This document shows positions 1 through 7,215 of a DNA stretch of 10,708 nt, in pieces. A program made the translations under genes and the position numbers. Origin of the DNA: Acidobacteriota bacterium (lineage in GTDB: Bacteria > Acidobacteriota > Terriglobia > Terriglobales > Acidobacteriaceae); NCBI GenBank assembly GCA_021819255.1, contig JAKART010000041.1, positions 1-10,708 of the forward strand, read 5' to 3'. Positions within the stretch are counted from its first letter, which is position 1. The number at the start of each line of letters is the position of its first letter. The notes below the pieces were generated by a model, which saw nothing but the letters and a program-made list of their open reading frames with translations, had not been told where the DNA came from and did not search any database.

Positions 1-1605
1 AACCAGTACGCTGAAAATAGCATATTTTTAGGTTCGGGAAAGCTCCAGTTCACCGGATCCACCACCAAGAACGCTCTGGCCGACTTTCTGCTCGGCAAGG
101 CAAACAGCTTCTCGCAGAACTCCGGAGAGATTCACCGTCTCCATTATCCGGATCCATCGCTCTTCATACAGGATGATTGGAGAGCGACCCACAAACTTAC
201 GCTGAATCTAGGTCTCCGCTGGGAGTTGTTTCCGCCATTCTCCGGGCAGAACAACCTTGGGACTTTTGAGCCGAACGTGGAGTCCAAACGCTTTCCCACA
301 GCGCCGCTTGGCCTGCTGACTTCAGGTGATCCCGGAGTGCCCGACGGAATCTTGCTCACCTCCTGGACAAAATTTGCGCCCAGGGTGGGATTTGCCTACG
401 ACGTTTATGGCAATGGAAGGACGTCATTGCGTGGCGGCTACGGAATCTTTTATGGGGTTAGCCAGGAATCCTTCTTCGGAAATCTGGAACAACAACCGTT
501 CCTCCTCTCCGTCACCACCAACAAGACTCCGAATCTCGTCGATCCGTATGCACCTGGGCCCGACCCCTTCCCTTATGTTGTGAATTTGCAGAATCCGACC
601 TTTACTTCCGGATCCAACCTAATCGCGCTCCCTCCGCATGAGAGCGGCATCCCCTACTATCAGGAGTACAACCTGACGTTGCAGCAACAACTGAGCCCGC
701 GCTGGTCAGCTCAGATTTCCTATGTCGGCAATGTCGGCCGCAAAGAATTCCTTACGCGCGACGAGAACTCGCCCGTCTATATCCCCGGAGCCAGCGTAAG
801 CACCGCCGGACTGAATGCGCGGCGCCCCTACGAACCCACTCCCTCCAGCTACGTTTTCGGTCAGGTCATCGAATACGATCCAGCCAGCAACTCGTCGTAT
901 AACTCATTGCAAGTCACCGTGACGCGTGCCTTTGCTCATCGCTTTTCCTTGCTGGCCAGCTACGTATGGTCGAAAGCCATCGATGACGTATCGGCAGATC
1001 CCAACGGTGACGCTCCAGAACTCGTCAATGAGAACGATATCGGATATGACCGAGGACTATCGAGCCTCGACGTCCCGCACAACTTCGTCGCTTCCTATCT
1101 CTGGGTTCTGCCGGATGTCAAGCTTTGGGGATGGGTCGGAAAGCAAGTCCTCAGTGGATGGCAGATCAACGGAATCACCACCCTTCAAAGCGGTTCGCCT
1201 TTCGATATCACGTCAGGAAAAGACACAAACCTGGATGGTATCGACAACGACCGTCCCAATCAGGTGGGCGACCCCTTCTTGCCTGGCGGGCGAAGCAGAA
1301 CCGCAAGGATCGCCGAATTCTTCAATACCTCTGCCTTCGCCCAACTTCCTCCCGACACTCCCTATGGCGACGTCCCGCGAGACTCCATGCTCGGTCCCGG
1401 ATACGTCGACACGGATCTCTCCGGATTCAAGATGTTCGCTCTGCCGAAACAAAGCACGCTGCAGTTCCGCGCGGAAATCTATAACCTGTTCAATAATGTA
1501 AATCTGTTGGCGCCGATCAGCGTCATGACCAGCCCCAAATTCGGTCAGATCACGGGGGCAAATGTGCCGAGGATCGTCCAATTTGCCTTGCGATATCAAT
1601 TTTGA
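1..1605 (+). CDS. TonB-dependent receptor, Oar-like, C-terminal part (5' end outside window)
   Basis: Outer-membrane beta-barrel receptor, presumably importing a large ligand with TonB/ExbBD energy. The frame is open from the first base, so the visible 534 residues are only the C-terminal portion; the signal peptide, any carboxypeptidase-like domain and the plug lie upstream. Visible hallmarks of acidobacterial Oar-like receptors are 'ADFLLG' near residue 29, 'FIQDDWRATHKLTLNLGLRWE' spread over about residues 55-75, 'FAPRVGFAYD' near 125, 'LRGGYGIFYG' near 143, then alternating aromatic barrel strands such as 'ASYVWSKAIDD' and 'YNLFNNVN'. The protein ends 'FALRYQF', with the terminal Phe typical of proteins folded by the BAM complex. 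Sulfatase genes follow on the same strand after 189 bases, which suggests import of a sulfated substrate, but no SusD partner is visible. The ligand cannot be read from the sequence. Confidence 0.9.
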   Translation, partial: NQYAENSIFLGSGKLQFTGSTTKNALADFLLGKANSFSQNSGEIHRLHYPDPSLFIQDDWRATHKLTLNLGLRWELFPPFSGQNNLGTFEPNVESKRFPTAPLGLLTSGDPGVPDGILLTSWTKFAPRVGFAYDVYGNGRTSLRGGYGIFYGVSQESFFGNLEQQPFLLSVTTNKTPNLVDPYAPGPDPFPYVVNLQNPTFTSGSNLIALPPHESGIPYYQEYNLTLQQQLSPRWSAQISYVGNVGRKEFLTRDENSPVYIPGASVSTAGLNARRPYEPTPSSYVFGQVIEYDPASNSSYNSLQVTVTRAFAHRFSLLASYVWSKAIDDVSADPNGDAPELVNENDIGYDRGLSSLDVPHNFVASYLWVLPDVKLWGWVGKQVLSGWQINGITTLQSGSPFDITSGKDTNLDGIDNDRPNQVGDPFLPGGRSRTARIAEFFNTSAFAQLPPDTPYGDVPRDSMLGPGYVDTDLSGFKMFALPKQSTLQFRAEIYNLFNNVNLLAPISVMTSPKFGQITGANVPRIVQFALRYQF

Positions 1606-1782
1606 GGCGCTTGCAAAAGTCGGGGACCTTCTAACGCTGCCTCCCCTCAGTGGCGAAAGCCTCTCTGATTTTATTGGCTTTCTCGCTACGACTGAAGCCG
1701 TGCCTCTTCGAAACAGCGGCTCGGCGAGGGATGTTGCAACGGGCTGTCCTTGATTAGAGAAGTCACGCTCAACAGACCAAGA

Positions 1783-1790
1783 AGAGGAAG
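1783..1790 (+). promoter_or_regulatory. Ribosome binding site that sets the sulfatase start at 1795
   Basis: AGAGGAAG lies 4 bases before ATG 1795 (the AGGA core is 6 bases away). An in-frame TTG at 1750 would add 15 residues ahead of the Tat signal and has no comparable purine tract, so ATG 1795 is preferred. Confidence 0.7.
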
Positions 1791-1794
1791 ACAG

Positions 1795-3426
1795 ATGGAT
1801 CGCACATTTTCGCGGAGGCGCTTTTTCGGCACATCGGGGGCGGCCCTGCTTGCGGCGGGGATGGCGCCCACCCAAGTGGACGCTATGGCCGCCGGCATGG
1901 ACACGCACGAGGCGGCAGCCAGGGGTGCCGCGAGGCCCAACATGGTGCTGTTTATGCCCGACGAGATGAGGGCCGATGCGCTGAGCTGCTTCGGGAACCA
2001 GGTGTGTCAGACTCCGAACCTGGACCGGCTGGCGGCGGAGGGAACGCGCTTTGCCAACTGCCATGTGCAGTATCCGGTTTGTGGCGCCTCGCGCTGCAGC
2101 TTGCTGACCGGCTGGCCCACAAGCGTGCGCGGGCATCGCAGCCTGATGTACTTTCTGCGGCCGGAGGAGCCAAATCTGTTCCGCTATTTGCGGCGGGCGG
2201 GCTATGACGTGTTCTGGTTTGGCAAGAACGACGCACTCGCGGCGCAGTCCTTCCCTGACAGCGTGACGGAATGGAACTATCTGGATGACAAAAAGGTGGG
2301 CACGGGACGCGGGGACCAGCCCGTTTGGGAGCACAAGCGTGCGGATGCGCCGCGCACCTTTATCAGTGAGCAGCGGTACGAGCGGACCGCGACCAACGAC
2401 TACCTCTATGTGCAGGCGGCAATTCGCATGCTGGAACGGCGCGAGACGGAGCGGCCTTACTGCATTTTTGTGCCGATCAAGGGTCCGCATCCTCCCTACG
2501 GAGCGCCAGAAGGATTTCGCGGCATGCACAAACCGGGCGACATCACCAACTTGCGTCCCATCGGGCTGCCGCGCAAGCCAAATTACATCCAGGCCATCCG
2601 CAAAGCCTATTGGCTTGACACGCAGCCGGAGTCAACCTTCCGGCAGGTGCGCGCTCTCTACTACGACGCAGTTAGTTACTCCGACTGGCTGCTGGGCGAA
2701 GTCATGGAGGCCATGGAGCGGACCGGACGCGCGAAGGATACGGCGCTGTTTGTGCTCTCCGACCACGGCGACTACGCGGGCGATTACGGGCTGGTGGAGA
2801 AGTGGCCCAGCGGCTTGGAGGACACGCTGACCCACGTGCCGGTGATAGCGCGTGTGCCGGGTGGCAAGGCGGGCGGCGTCTGCCACGAGATTACGGAGCT
2901 GTATGACGTGATGGCCACCTGCCTGGAGCTGGCTGGAACGCGAGCGCATCACACCAACTTTGCGCGCAGCCTGATACCGCAGATTCACGGAGCCAGCGGG
3001 GATGTGGAGCGCTGCGCCTACGCCGAGGGCGGCTACAATGTGTATGAGCCGCAGTGCTTCGAGGATTGGGGGGACTATCCGTCCTCGCTATATTTCCCCA
3101 AGGCAACTCTGCAGACCACTCATCCGGAAACGATCGCGCGAGCGGCTATGGTGCGCACGCCAGAGGCCAAGCTCATTGTGCGTCCGCAGGGACAGAGTGA
3201 GCTGTATCGCTATGCCAGCGATCCGCAAGAACTGCACAACCTCTATGGGGAATCGAGCGCGGCAGCGCTGCAGACGAAGCTGCAAGAGAAGCTGATGCAT
3301 TGGTACATCAACACCACGGGGATTGCGCCGATGGACAAGGACCAGCGCAACTTGCCGGCGTTCAATGAGACGCCGAAGCTTGCCGCGGACCGGGCGGTGC
3401 AAAAAATTGTAGACGGACTCGGCTGA
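1795..3426 (+). CDS. Tat-exported sulfatase (type I, alkaline-phosphatase superfamily), CxASR-type
   Basis: Hydrolyses a sulfate ester after export to the periplasm or cell surface; substrate unknown. The protein is 543 aa, a normal family length. The N-terminus carries a twin-arginine signal (SRRRFFG, residues 6-12) and an Ala-rich hydrophobic stretch. Catalytic-site residues visible are: N-terminal metal pair D56-E57 in 'MPDEMRADAL'; formylglycine motif C96-G-A-S-R100 followed by 'CSLLTG'; 'FGKND' near 142; 'KGPHPPY' with K229 and H232; 'SDHGDYAG' with D323-H324; and K336. The C-terminal 'ELYRYASDPQELHNLYG' is the usual sulfatase 'LYDL..DP.E..NL' block. The motif has Ala where the classic CxPxR has Pro, and E57 replaces the commoner Asp/Gln; both fall within broader definitions of the family but are worth noting. 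It is the first of three sulfatase genes on this strand, downstream of a TonB-dependent receptor. Confidence 0.9.
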   Translation: MDRTFSRRRFFGTSGAALLAAGMAPTQVDAMAAGMDTHEAAARGAARPNMVLFMPDEMRADALSCFGNQVCQTPNLDRLAAEGTRFANCHVQYPVCGASRCSLLTGWPTSVRGHRSLMYFLRPEEPNLFRYLRRAGYDVFWFGKNDALAAQSFPDSVTEWNYLDDKKVGTGRGDQPVWEHKRADAPRTFISEQRYERTATNDYLYVQAAIRMLERRETERPYCIFVPIKGPHPPYGAPEGFRGMHKPGDITNLRPIGLPRKPNYIQAIRKAYWLDTQPESTFRQVRALYYDAVSYSDWLLGEVMEAMERTGRAKDTALFVLSDHGDYAGDYGLVEKWPSGLEDTLTHVPVIARVPGGKAGGVCHEITELYDVMATCLELAGTRAHHTNFARSLIPQIHGASGDVERCAYAEGGYNVYEPQCFEDWGDYPSSLYFPKATLQTTHPETIARAAMVRTPEAKLIVRPQGQSELYRYASDPQELHNLYGESSAAALQTKLQEKLMHWYINTTGIAPMDKDQRNLPAFNETPKLAADRAVQKIVDGLG

Positions 3427-3543
3427 TGGGGCGAACGACCCATGGCGCAGGCATACAGGCGGGTAGAGAGAGTCACAGGGTCCACCCGCTGCACAATCCA
3501 CCGCACCTGGGCACTTTCGTATCGTACGGATTGTTGCCATTGT

Positions 3544-3564
3544 TGTTGAAAGCAGCTTTCAACA
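3544..3564 (+). promoter_or_regulatory. Perfect 21-bp palindrome upstream of the decayed sulfatase (candidate operator)
   Basis: Arms TGTTGAAAGC and GCTTTCAACA are perfectly complementary around a single central A. The site lies 20 bases before ATG 3584. A one-base centre makes a tight RNA hairpin unlikely and suits a site for a dimeric DNA-binding protein. No regulator gene is in the window, so its function is inferred. Confidence 0.4.
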
Positions 3565-3583
3565 GGATCTTGGGAGTCTTGCT

Positions 3584-4609
3584 ATGGCTAACTCCTCGGC
3601 TCATCCTTCAGCAACCCGCCGCGACGTTCTACAAACCATTGCAATCACCTCCGGCGCAGCAGCCATCGGCGGCAGAAATACCGCGGAAGGTTCCAGTGCG
3701 ATCGACGGCGCCCCCGCCTCCCAGCATCGCCCGAATCGACTCATGATCCGCGCCGACCCATGTCGTGTTGATTTCGTTGGTGCAAGCCACAAGAATCCGT
3801 CCGCCAAGACGCCTCATATCGATGCCCTCGGCGCGCGTGAAGCGAACTTCCGCGCATGCATGTCCCATCAGCCTCTTTGCCCGCCTTCACGCGCCTCGTT
3901 TCTAGCTTGGCGATATGCCACGGAAGCGGCGGTCCGGAAGCTCGGCCTCGAACTCGACCCTTGGCCGCCAACCATCGCGACGGAGCTCCGCAAGAACGGC
4001 TACACGAGCCACTTCATGGGCAAGAAGCATGTATCTCGGACCGAGTGGGGCGAGGGAAAGAAGCAGTTGGGATGCCTTCATCGAGGGCCGTCGCGGGACG
4101 GCTTCAACGATCTGTGGGAAGACGCGAACACTCTGGAAGCCGTAACCTGCCCGTACGAGAGAAACGATGGGGAGAACAACGGCAAAAACATAGGTTGCAA
4201 GGATAAGTGTCGCGTTGATTTCATGGCGAATCGCGACAAGGAGTTCATCGAGCGCGATAGACGATGGTTGCATCTTCTGCCGCAGGTCGATCCACACCAC
4301 CAGAATGACCTGGATGCTTCTGTTCCACCAAGGCGCTATGCGGATACGCATTCATCGCTGCTCGATCGCTCGCAACTCGATGCACGGCAGCGGAAGGATT
4401 TCGATTCGCTCTATCATCCGCCGAGGCTGGATCATGCGGATCCGCATCTTCTGGCCGGGCGCACGGAGTGCAAAGATATGCGCGACCGACTCCGCTGTGA
4501 GCCGCAGAGGCGCATGGTTGCAGCCGGAGAGCCGGAGACAACGATGACGCCGGTCCTCTACTATGATAGGCGTACCTCAAACTCCGGCATTCTGCACGGC
4601 GTGGGATAG
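3584..4609 (+). pseudogene. Decayed Tat-sulfatase with large in-frame internal deletion
   Basis: Remnant of a third sulfatase, 341 aa, still in one open frame. GGGAG at 3572-3576 precedes ATG 3584. It has a Tat signal (TRRDVLQ, residues 11-17), a formylglycine-type motif C99-P-P-S-R103 in 'HQPLCPPSRASF', and 'GYTSHFMGKKHVSR' matching the GKWH block (W replaced by K). 'DPHHQND' at 236-242 is the PHxP-type substrate and metal region. From about residue 259 the text jumps to a degraded C-terminal block: 'DSLYHPP' at 274-280 (from xELYDL), 'LLAGRTE', then 'RRMVAAGEPE' at 309-318, which resembles the tail of this sulfatase group. The two neighbouring sulfatases have 237 and 211 residues between equivalent landmarks; here there are 36, so about 175-200 residues are gone, including the SDHG metal ligands. 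The N-terminal metal pair is also damaged ('ADPCRVDF', D58-P59). Hydrolysis is therefore very unlikely. Confidence 0.75.
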
Positions 4610-4720
4610 TCTTCCACTCTGGAGTTGGTCTTCCTAACCTTAGTCTGAAGCCGGCATCCCCCTTATCAATCGTTCTGCCGCATGAACGCTGCAAGTGGCT
4701 CTAACAGCCGTATAACTACA

Positions 4721-4727
4721 AGAGGAG
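4721..4727 (+). promoter_or_regulatory. Ribosome binding site that sets the sulfatase start at 4733
   Basis: AGAGGAG sits 5 bases before ATG 4733. An in-frame ATG at 4682 would add 17 residues ahead of the twin-arginine signal and lacks a good Shine-Dalgarno sequence, so 4733 is chosen. Confidence 0.75.
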
Positions 4728-4732
4728 AAGCG

Positions 4733-6400
4733 ATGGGAACCAGGAGACACTTCCTAACGTCGGCAGCGGCACTGGCTGCCGGGAGTTTTGCAAAGCCGCT
4801 GATGGCCCAGAGCGGGGTGACTTCGTCGAAGAAAGATGGTCGGCCCAACATCCTCATCTTCATGCCGGACCAGACCCAAGGCCAGCTAGTATTGCCGGGT
4901 TCTCCGTGTCACACGCCAAACGTAGATCGTTTTGCGGCGCAGGGTGTGCTTTTCAATAGCGCTTACTGTCCTACTCCTCATTGCTGCCCATCCCGAGCCA
5001 GTTTTCAGACGGGACTCTATCCCAGCGAGCATGGCATATTCAACAACGTGAATACAGACACGGCGATCCACGCAAATCCTTATACCGGAACGAAGTACTT
5101 CCCGGAGTATCTGCGGAAGGCCGGCTATCAACTCGACTATTCAGGGAAGTGGCACGTCGCTCGTGATGTATCGCCGCAGGATGCAGGTTGGACCAACTCC
5201 TATGGCCTCGACAGAAACGAAACTCCGTATCCGTACCATCCGGGGCGAAACCGAACGGACAAGGCCTGGGCTGCTGCGAAAGCGGAACTGAGCGAAACAG
5301 GTCCTCGAAAGCCCGGCGAAGTCTTTCGGCCTGGCTGGGGCAACGTCGAACTTTACAAGACACTGCCGTCGCAAGGCTCAAACATTTTCGCAGGAAGAGA
5401 AGGGGAAGTTCGACCGGTTGAATCCGGAATCAAAAAGCTGCAAAGGCTCGCTCAAGGTGGGCACCCATGGGCACTGATGGTATCCAACGACGGATCGCAT
5501 GATCTTTACGATGTGCCCAAGCACTTTATGGATATGTATGATCCAAAGTCCATTGAACTTCCGCCAAATTTTCGTGACACGCTAGCGGACAAGCCGCGCA
5601 TTTATCAACGTATGCGCTATCAGTACTGGGCTCAGTTGAGTGACGACGAGATACGAGCGAGTATTGCGCACTACCGGGCTCTAACAACGATGCAGGATGC
5701 CTTGTTTGGCCGGTTACTTGAAGCGCTGGAACAGACCGGCCAGGCTGAGAATACATTAGTGGTCTATGTTTCTGATCACGGTGATTACGCGGGTGCGCAT
5801 GGGCTTTGGGCGAAAGGTGTTCCGAGTTTTCATGAAGCTTATAACATTCCGTGTGTAATCCGCTGGCCAAAGGGAATCGCCAACCCGGGGCGTCAGGTGG
5901 ATGCGTTTGTCTCTACGACAGATTTTGCGCCGACCTTCCTGGAAGCAGTAGGAATTCCCTCATCGGAGTTCAAGATGTCCGGCAGAAGCCTGCTGCCGTG
6001 GCTCCGTGGGAAAACCCCTGCTGATTGGCGAGATGCAATCTTCAACCAGCTCAATGGTGTGGAGCTTTACTACACGCAGCGGATCGTCGTGACCAAGAAT
6101 TACAAGTACGTCTATAACGGATTCGACTATGACGAGCTTTATGATCTGAAAAAAGATCCCCATGAGATGGTGAATCTGGCATTTCCTGACGTGCAGCAGT
6201 CACGTGCCATCGTAGAACAAGGAAAGGGTTATAGTAACGGCGGCGATTTTGCATGGCCACCGCTTTCTCCTCATCTGGCGGAGGTGCGGCGTGAGATGCT
6301 TCAGCGCATGTGGAAGTTCGCACAGGAGCATAAGGACCAGATATTCAATTCGTATATCACGGTGGCAATGGCCCCATTTGGACCCGGTGTGGAGTTGTGA
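4733..6400 (+). CDS. Tat-exported sulfatase (type I), CCPSR motif
   Basis: Sulfate-ester hydrolase, 555 aa, full family length. The N-terminus is a textbook twin-arginine signal (TRRHFLT, residues 3-9, then an Ala-rich core, with probable cleavage near 'LMAQS' at 23-27). Catalytic landmarks are: metal pair D46-Q47 in 'FMPDQ'; formylglycine motif C84-C-P-S-R88 in 'TPHCCPSRASFQTGLYPSEHG'; K139 and H141 in 'SGKWHVAR'; H256 in 'SNDGSHDLYDVP', equivalent to the PHDPYxxP block; D348-H349 in 'SDHGDYAGAHG'; and K361 in 'WAKG'. 'DELYDLKKDPHEMVNLAF' from residue 467 is the usual C-terminal block. It belongs to a different sulfatase subgroup from the gene at 1795: overall similarity by eye is limited to the motifs. 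The 123-base gap to the decayed sulfatase shows no obvious promoter or terminator. Export by Tat fits folding, and cysteine-to-formylglycine conversion, in the cytoplasm. Confidence 0.92.
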   Translation: MGTRRHFLTSAAALAAGSFAKPLMAQSGVTSSKKDGRPNILIFMPDQTQGQLVLPGSPCHTPNVDRFAAQGVLFNSAYCPTPHCCPSRASFQTGLYPSEHGIFNNVNTDTAIHANPYTGTKYFPEYLRKAGYQLDYSGKWHVARDVSPQDAGWTNSYGLDRNETPYPYHPGRNRTDKAWAAAKAELSETGPRKPGEVFRPGWGNVELYKTLPSQGSNIFAGREGEVRPVESGIKKLQRLAQGGHPWALMVSNDGSHDLYDVPKHFMDMYDPKSIELPPNFRDTLADKPRIYQRMRYQYWAQLSDDEIRASIAHYRALTTMQDALFGRLLEALEQTGQAENTLVVYVSDHGDYAGAHGLWAKGVPSFHEAYNIPCVIRWPKGIANPGRQVDAFVSTTDFAPTFLEAVGIPSSEFKMSGRSLLPWLRGKTPADWRDAIFNQLNGVELYYTQRIVVTKNYKYVYNGFDYDELYDLKKDPHEMVNLAFPDVQQSRAIVEQGKGYSNGGDFAWPPLSPHLAEVRREMLQRMWKFAQEHKDQIFNSYITVAMAPFGPGVEL

Positions 6401-6641
6401 AGCGCTGACGAGAAGTGGAAGATGAAGCTGTGTCCGATTCTTGTCGGCCTGTGTGATTGCTTTCTGGTATACGTGATCAAGACGCGTGATCAAGATGTAT
6501 CTTCGGCAAGTATGGTTTATTTGGTAGTGTCCGGGCAGTGTCCAGACTTTTTCGCACATTTGATGCTTCGTGTGACGTAGGAAGGTCGTTGGGTTGAGGT
6601 TGTTTGCCACCGGGCCTCATGGGCGCGGCGGCAAAGGCGGG
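6401..6641. other. Gene-free stretch between sulfatase and transposase fossil
   Basis: No convincing gene. A 52-codon frame from ATG 6422 has a purine-rich leader but no recognisable protein features. Small repeats are present: a 13-bp unit beginning CGTGATCAAGA occurs twice in tandem (6472-6484 and 6485-6497, one mismatch), and AGTGTCC occurs at 6526-6532 and 6537-6543. The latter pair could belong to the outer end of the decayed insertion sequence, but no partner repeat was found, so this is speculative. Confidence 0.35.
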
Positions 6642-7070
6642 TTAGGCGACGGCTCGAACTTCGGCCAGCCTGTTCATCTGCAGGTAGCGTTTGACGGTTC
6701 ACTTGGTGGCAGCCACATGGCGAAACCGGGCGGCCACCAGCATCAGAGCACTTTTGCCGTCGGGGAAGGCCCCGACGACCGGGGTTCGTCGTCGTATCTG
6801 GCGCATCAGCCTCTCAAGCGGGTTGTTGGTCCGCAGGCAGCGCCAGTGATCCGATGGCATCGCGGAGTAGCTCAACGTCTGCTCGATGCCCGTCTCGGCG
6901 ATCTCGGCGGCCTTGGCCAGCTTCATCGCCGCGGCTTCTCCACCACCTGCCGGGCTTTCTCCCTGTCTGCCTGTGCGTCTTCCTGCGCGTGGATCGCCTT
7001 CAGCATCGCCGCCCCAGCTCCGCTTCAGCCACGAGCCGTCGAGGTAAACATAAGGAAATCCCTGGACGCT
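6642..7070 (-). pseudogene. IS256-family (mutator-type) transposase fossil
   Basis: Decayed DDE transposase, read right to left. The first piece, 'FPYVYLDGSWLKRSWGG' (about 7060-7008), carries the first catalytic Asp in 'YLDG'. It is joined directly to 'MLKAIHAQEDAQADREKARQ', which lies in another frame from base 7006. The frame changes again around 6925-6938 into 'MKLAKAAEIAETGIEQTLSYSAMPSDHW', then 'RTNNPLERLMRQIRRRTPVVGAFPDG', the conserved C-terminal block. An in-frame TGA at 6699-6701 precedes the natural tail 'RYLQMNRLAEVRA', ending at a TAA at 6642-6644. The N-terminal part is missing, and about 100 central residues, including the region of the second catalytic Asp, are deleted. The family is recognised from these conserved blocks; the lesions are read directly. 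The enzyme cannot be functional. Confidence 0.85.
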
Positions 7071-7097
7071 ACCTGTGAATCGCCTCAGCCGCGTGTC

Positions 7098-7213
7098 TAG
7101 ACCATTTTCCCTGATGATGGGTGTACGGAAGCGGGCGTTCCGTGGCGTTTTCATTGAGGAAAGCGCCCACAGGAGTCGTTCCCCTTGCTTACACCTTCAG
7201 AGAAAATGGTCTA
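7098..7213. mobile_element. 116-bp unit bounded by IS-like terminal inverted repeats
   Basis: The left end (7098-7125) begins TAGACCATTTTC, and the right end (7189-7213) is its inverse: 12 identical bases, one mismatch, then CTGA identical, and after a 3-4 base gap GGTGTA again. The ends resemble IS256-family terminal repeats in having a conserved inner GTGTA. The roughly 63 bases between them hold no gene. No matching target duplication is visible (CCGCGTGTC on the left, TCTCAACCA on the right). It may be a deletion derivative of an insertion sequence, a MITE-like unit, or two IS ends brought together. In the transcript of the neighbouring cysteine synthase gene, the repeats would form a long stem-loop directly after the stop codon. 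Confidence 0.6.
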
Positions 7214-7215
7214 TC

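Noticed and set aside
1653..1686. Inverted repeat GAAAGCC/GGCTTTC after the receptor gene as a terminator
   Set aside because: The stem is only 7 bp with a 14-base loop and no T-tract follows, so it does not meet the pattern of a rho-independent terminator.
1213..2529. Long - strand open frame of 438 codons
   Set aside because: It is antisense to the receptor and sulfatase, which have clear family motifs; its translation is low-complexity shadow sequence.
3426..3746. + strand frame of 106 codons between the sulfatases
   Set aside because: It overlaps the Tat signal of the decayed sulfatase in another frame and shows no domain features; its start overlaps the previous stop codon without a good ribosome site.
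6422..6580. 52-codon frame from ATG 6422 as a small gene
   Set aside because: A purine-rich leader is present, but the peptide has no recognisable features and it runs into repeat-like sequence next to IS debris.
6594..7100. + strand frame of 168 codons
   Set aside because: It is the antisense of the IS256 transposase fossil, whose conserved blocks read on the - strand.
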